NCBI RefSeq assembly: GCF_030655195.1
Contig: NZ_JAURWA010000182.1
Location: 1-45,017, forward strand
DNA: 45,017 bases
Direction: 5' to 3'
Source: Patulibacter sp.
Lineage (GTDB): Bacteria > Actinomycetota > Thermoleophilia > Solirubrobacterales > Solirubrobacteraceae
Shown one piece after another: positions 42,033-45,017 of the stretch (position 1 is the first letter of the stretch; every line of letters starts with the position of its first letter). Both the position numbers and the translations under genes were made by a program. Under the pieces are notes generated by a model that was given only the letters and a program-made list of their open reading frames with translations, was not told the DNA's origin and did not search any database.

Positions 42033-43280
42033 GCCGTCCGCCGCCTCGACCAGGTCGGCCGGCCCGAGCCACGCCGGCGGCGCCGCACCCGCCCGGAGGA
42101 GCGCGCCCCGGGTCAGCGCGTCCGTGCCGAAGCGCGCGCGGACCGCGTCCAGCGCCGCGTCGACCGCCCGCGGATCGTCCTCCGGGTCGGCGGGCCACGT
42201 GCCGTCGTCGTCCTCGTCGAGCGGCAGGGCCAGCTGCAGCGGTGCGTCGTCGGCCTCCAGGCCCGAGACGGCGACCCCGACGAGCGTCAGGCCCCGCGCG
42301 GCGACCTCGCGGCGCAGGCCGGCGAGCAGGTCGCGCGCCGTGGCCAGCACGACGGCCGACTCCGCGGTCCGCAGCGGCAGGGTGCGGGACCGGGTGATCG
42401 CATCGTAGTCGCCGAACCGGACCCGCAGGGTGATCGTCCGTCCGGCCCGGCCCTTCTCGCGCATCCGGCGGGTGACGCGGTCCGCGAGGCCGAGCAGCCG
42501 GGCGTCGACGATCGCGGGGGCGTGCGGCCCGCGGCCGAGCGCGGCCTGGGCGCCGAACGAGCGCCGCGCCCGCCCGCGCCGCACGGGCGTGCCGTCGCGG
42601 TTGTGGGCGATCCGGTGGAACCAGCCGCCGGCGTGCGCCCCGAACCACGCGATCAGGGTCTCCTCCGGCAACCCCGCCAGATCTCCGACCGTCGCGATGC
42701 CGAAGGCCTGCAGGCGCTCCATCGTCGCCGGGCCGATCCCGGGGACCGCGCCGACGGACCGGGCGCGCAGGAACGCGAGCTCGTCCTCCGGGGCCAGCAC
42801 CCGCAGGCCGTCGGGCTTGGCGGCGCCGCAGGCGATCTTGGCGAGCATCCGGGTGCTGGCCCCGCCGACGGTCAGCGGCAGGCCGACCTCGCGGCGGACG
42901 ACGCGGCGCAGCCACGCCCCGACCCCCGCGGGCGTGCGGCCGATGCGGTCCAGCCCCGTCACGTCGAGGTACGCCTCGTCGATCGAGACCGGCTCGACCT
43001 CGGGCGCGGCCTCCTCCATGATCGCCCTCACCCGGGCGCTCGCCTCGACGTAGGCGTCCCACCGCGGGGCGACGACGACGGCGGCGGGGCAGAGCCGTGC
43101 CGCCTGCCCGCCGCCCATGCCGCCCCGCACCCCGTGGGCGCGCGCCTCGTAGCTGGCGGCGAGGACCACGCCGCCGCCGACGACCACGGGCCGGCCGCGC
43201 AGCGCGACGTCGTCGCGCTGCTCGACCGACGCGTAGAAGGCGTCCAGGTCTGCGTGGAGGATGGCCCGGACGCCGACCAC
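42024..43280 (-). CDS. dinB: DNA polymerase IV (Y-family translesion polymerase)
   Basis: 418 residues. ILHADLDAFYASVEQRDDVALRGRPVVVGGG, VLAASYEARAHGVRGGMGG and PVSIDEAYLDVTG hold the catalytic acidic residues and the steric gate region. Helix-hairpin-helix motifs (VGAVPGIGPATMERLQAFGIATVGDL) and a little-finger domain follow. LQLALPLDED near 350 may be a beta-clamp-binding sequence. It copies damaged DNA with low fidelity. The GTG at 43280 directly abuts a perfect SOS box, so LexA control is expected. Confidence 0.93.
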   Translation of the reverse strand: MVGVRAILHADLDAFYASVEQRDDVALRGRPVVVGGGVVLAASYEARAHGVRGGMGGGQAARLCPAAVVVAPRWDAYVEASARVRAIMEEAAPEVEPVSIDEAYLDVTGLDRIGRTPAGVGAWLRRVVRREVGLPLTVGGASTRMLAKIACGAAKPDGLRVLAPEDELAFLRARSVGAVPGIGPATMERLQAFGIATVGDLAGLPEETLIAWFGAHAGGWFHRIAHNRDGTPVRRGRARRSFGAQAALGRGPHAPAIVDARLLGLADRVTRRMREKGRAGRTITLRVRFGDYDAITRSRTLPLRTAESAVVLATARDLLAGLRREVAARGLTLVGVAVSGLEADDAPLQLALPLDEDDDGTWPADPEDDPRAVDAALDAVRARFGTDALTRGALLRAGAAPPAWLGPADLVEAADGAG

Positions 43281-43292
43281 GAACGTATGTTC
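43281..43292 (-). promoter_or_regulatory. SOS box (LexA site) of dinB
   Basis: GAACGTATGTTC matches the actinobacterial/Gram-positive LexA motif GAAC-N4-GTTC exactly and is flanked by C and G as in the longer form. It touches the dinB GTG. On the minus strand it contains GAACAT (43287-43292), a -10-like hexamer 6 nt from the start codon, so LexA would sit on the promoter itself. A CCGTCCGCGGACGG palindrome (43296-43309) lies next to it. Confidence 0.85.
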
Positions 43293-43359
43293 GCACCGTC
43301 CGCGGACGGACCGCGCCGTCCGCCGTCCGCCGCGGGACCCGCGATACCCTGGACGGTCG

Positions 43360-43944
43360 ATGGCCGACGTGGAGATCCAGGAGGGACCGGGGCGGTCCCT
43401 GACCCCCGAGGAGCACGAGGCCGCCGCCCGTCGCCGCGCCGCGATGGAGGCGATCCGCCAGTGGGGCGATCCCGTGCTCAAGGGCAAGGCGCGCGACGTC
43501 GAGATCTTCGACGAGCAGCTGCGCCGCGAGCTCGACACGATGGGGCAGCTCATGCACGCCGCCCACGGCGTCGGGCTCGCCGCCAACCAGGTCGGCACCC
43601 TCCACCGCGTGCTGGTCTACGCGGTCGACGGCGGCGACGGCCCCGTCCGCCGGCTGGTCAACCCCCGCATCGAGTGGCGCGGCGCGGAGTCCGAGGTCGG
43701 CCAGGAGGGCTGCCTGTCGCTGCCCGGGATCCTCGTCGACGTCGAGCGCTCCGTGTTCCTGCGCGTCGCCGCCCAGGACGAGGAGGGCGAGGACATCACC
43801 GTGGAGGCCTCGGGGTTCGAGGCCCGGATCATCCAGCACGAGATGGACCACCTCGACGGCGTCCTGATCCTCGACCGCACCTCGCGCGACCAGCGCAAGC
43901 GGGCGCTGCGCGAGCTGCGCGCGGCCGCGACCGCCGGCGCATGA
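43360..43944 (+). CDS. def: peptide deformylase
   Basis: 194 residues; removes the formyl group from nascent proteins. All three motifs are present: GVGLAANQVG, EGCLSLPG (Cys metal ligand) and QHEMDHLDG (two His ligands and catalytic Glu). The first 25 residues (EIQEGPGRSLTPEEHEAAARRRAAM) are an extension before the usual start region. The ATG at 43360 follows TACCCT (43345-43350) by 9 nt. It is divergent from dinB with 79 bp between starts. The stop overlaps the fmt ATG as ATGA. Confidence 0.95.
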   Translation: MADVEIQEGPGRSLTPEEHEAAARRRAAMEAIRQWGDPVLKGKARDVEIFDEQLRRELDTMGQLMHAAHGVGLAANQVGTLHRVLVYAVDGGDGPVRRLVNPRIEWRGAESEVGQEGCLSLPGILVDVERSVFLRVAAQDEEGEDITVEASGFEARIIQHEMDHLDGVLILDRTSRDQRKRALRELRAAATAGA

Positions 43945-44822
43945 GCGCCGACCCGCCCGCCCCGGCCGACACCGGCGCCGCCCCCGTCCGCACCGCCTTC
44001 CTCGGCACGAGCTGGTTCGCCGCCGACGTGCTGCGTCGCCTCGTCGCCGCCGGGCGTGCCCCGTCGCTCGTCCTCACGCGCCCCGACCGCCCGGCGGGCC
44101 GCGGGCGCAGGCTCACCGCACCGCCGGTCGCCGACGCCGCGCGCGAGCTCGACCTGCCGCTGCTGCAGCCCGACCGCATCGACGACGAGGTCGTCGCCCG
44201 GATCGCGGCGGACGAGCCCGACGCGCTGATCGTCTGCGCCTACGGCGCGATCGTCCGCGAGCCGCTCCTGTCGGCCTACCCGATCCTCAACGTGCACCCG
44301 TCGCTGCTCCCGCGCTGGCGCGGCGCCGCCCCGGTCGAGCGGGCGATCATGGCCGGGGACCGCGAGACCGGGGTGTCGATCATGGAGCTCGTAGAGGAGC
44401 TCGACGCCGGCCCGGTCCAGCTGCAGGAGCGGATCCCGATCGGCCCCGACGACACGTACGGCGACGTCGCCCCGCGGCTCGTCGAGCTCGGCTCGACGCT
44501 GCTGCTGCGGGCGCTCGACGAGGTCGCCGCGGGGACGCTCAGCGCGACCCCGCAGCCCGACGAGGGCATCACGTACGCCGAGAAGATCGTCGCCGCCGAC
44601 CGCGACCTGGACCCCGCCGCCCCCGCTCGGACCCGGCACGACCACGTCCGGGCGCTGGCGCCCCACATCGGCGCCCGCCTGCTGCAGGACGACGACACGT
44701 ACCTCGGGGTCCGCCGCACGCGGGTCGCGGAGGACGGCACCCTCGAGCTGCTCGAGGTCCAACCGCCCGGGAAGGGCACCATGACCTACGCCGACTACCT
44801 CCGAGGAAAGGCCGGCCGATGA
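43941..44822 (+). CDS. fmt: methionyl-tRNA formyltransferase
   Basis: 293 residues; formylates initiator Met-tRNA with 10-formyl-THF. TAFLGTSWFAADVLRRL begins the Rossmann domain, LIVCAYGAIVREPLLSAYPILNVHPSLLPRWRGAAPVERAI contains the folate site and catalytic Asn-His, and ELDAGPVQLQ has the catalytic Asp region. GITYAEKI leads into the shortened C-terminal OB-like domain. It is slightly shorter than the common 305-315. It forms a coupled unit with def, which performs the reverse step on proteins. The TGA overlaps the ATG of a mini-ORF. Confidence 0.95.
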   Translation: MSADPPAPADTGAAPVRTAFLGTSWFAADVLRRLVAAGRAPSLVLTRPDRPAGRGRRLTAPPVADAARELDLPLLQPDRIDDEVVARIAADEPDALIVCAYGAIVREPLLSAYPILNVHPSLLPRWRGAAPVERAIMAGDRETGVSIMELVEELDAGPVQLQERIPIGPDDTYGDVAPRLVELGSTLLLRALDEVAAGTLSATPQPDEGITYAEKIVAADRDLDPAAPARTRHDHVRALAPHIGARLLQDDDTYLGVRRTRVAEDGTLELLEVQPPGKGTMTYADYLRGKAGR

Positions 44823-44866
44823 CGCGCGCCGCCGCCGACGACCTCCACGGGGCGACCTGCCGATGA
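44819..44866 (+). CDS. mini-ORF 1 overlapping the fmt stop (15 codons)
   Basis: An ATG overlapping the fmt TGA opens a 15-residue frame (MTRAAADDLHGATCR) that ends in a TGA overlapping the next ATG. No ribosome site is visible, so any translation would be by coupling. It may be part of a relay to the downstream gene or have no coding role. Confidence 0.25.
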   Translation: MTRAAADDLHGATCR

Positions 44867-44913
44867 GCCGCGTCGCCCACGCCGAGCACCACCGCGGACG
44901 GGTCGCCCGATGA
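44863..44913 (+). CDS. mini-ORF 2 in the ATGA relay (16 codons)
   Basis: A 16-residue frame (MSRVAHAEHHRGRVAR) beginning at the ATGA that ends mini-ORF 1 and itself ending in an ATGA that starts the next gene. It resembles neither neighbour; no function is proposed. Confidence 0.25.
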   Translation: MSRVAHAEHHRGRVAR

Positions 44914-45017
44914 GCGACTCCGAGCTGCCCAAGCGCGGGTCCGGCCGCCCCGACCGCTGGGAGCGCCGCCCCAAGCGCGGACCCGCGACCACCGGCGCGC
45001 CCGGCGCGCCGCGGGAC
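44910..45017 (+). CDS. start of a gene cut by the right window edge, possibly rsmB
   Basis: 36 codons from an ATG overlapping the mini-ORF 2 stop, open to the window end. The residues (MSDSELPKRGSGRPDRWERRPKRG) are basic and disordered. In actinobacteria fmt is usually followed by rsmB (16S rRNA m5C967 methyltransferase), which often has such a basic N-terminal extension. The identification rests on gene order only. Confidence 0.5.
   Translation, partial: MSDSELPKRGSGRPDRWERRPKRGPATTGAPGAPRD

Overview
The window is about 45 kb of very GC-rich bacterial chromosome (visibly above 70% G+C, with near-exclusive G/C third positions). It has no tRNA, rRNA, insertion sequence, prophage or CRISPR array that I can recognise. 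Gene content and style point to a high-GC actinobacterium: an ECF42-type sigma factor with its DGPF partner, a GAAC-N4-GTTC SOS box before dinB, an AroH-type chorismate mutase, a rluB/cmk/der neighbourhood, metK followed a few genes on by priA-def-fmt, and many leaderless starts. A member of Thermoleophilia/Solirubrobacterales is my best guess, but that is inference.

Layout. 0.2-4.2 kb: a NatA/NatB-like ABC-2 exporter (minus), divergent from a NarL-type two-component pair. 4.3-5.3 kb: rlmN (minus). 5.3-7.0 kb: a DGPF/YCII protein plus ECF42 sigma factor, preceded by a sequence matching the recalled ECF42 promoter motif. 7.0-13.8 kb: accessory metabolic genes (two VOC proteins, two flavin monooxygenases, a cysteine hydrolase, a DHFR-like reductase and an iron-sulfur photolyase). 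14-31 kb: an extended aromatic-amino-acid and housekeeping region on the plus strand (rluB, aroH, a hisC-type aminotransferase, aroF, aroA, cmk, der). It is interrupted by prfC (minus), a three-domain glutaminase, a PepSY protein with its OmpR-type two-component system (minus), a haloacetate-dehalogenase-like hydrolase and an MFS transporter (minus). 31-34 kb: a membrane-anchored DUF3352-like protein overlapping metK. 34-38.9 kb: a PPOX flavoprotein, an EamA exporter divergent from its probable TetR regulator, a 3-hydroxyisobutyrate-dehydrogenase-like enzyme, a glutaredoxin/GST-like protein, an unknown protein and a PH-domain membrane protein. 39-45 kb: priA, a CYTH protein, dinB (minus, SOS-controlled), def, fmt, two overlapping mini-ORFs and the first codons of a further gene cut by the window edge.

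The most notable find is a 39-codon leader peptide upstream of the DAHP synthase gene aroF. It ends YAWRSWRFR-stop, with Tyr, two Trp and Phe codons (the Phe codon is TTT, rare here). The last Trp and the Phe codon lie inside an RNA hairpin, and mutually exclusive GC-rich hairpins follow. This looks like a ribosome-mediated attenuator sensing aromatic amino acids at the first step of the pathway. Other regulatory signals worth attention are: a TetR operator pair that overlaps the divergent promoters and the first codons of the exporter; an SOS box abutting the dinB GTG; an ECF42-type promoter; a direct repeat upstream of the PepSY gene; and about twenty start codons that follow a -10-like hexamer (consensus xAnnnT) by only 6-9 nt, implying widespread leaderless transcription.

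Limits: all assignments come from reading motifs and translated sequence. No database search, folding calculation or expression data was available, and start codons are chosen from local signals.
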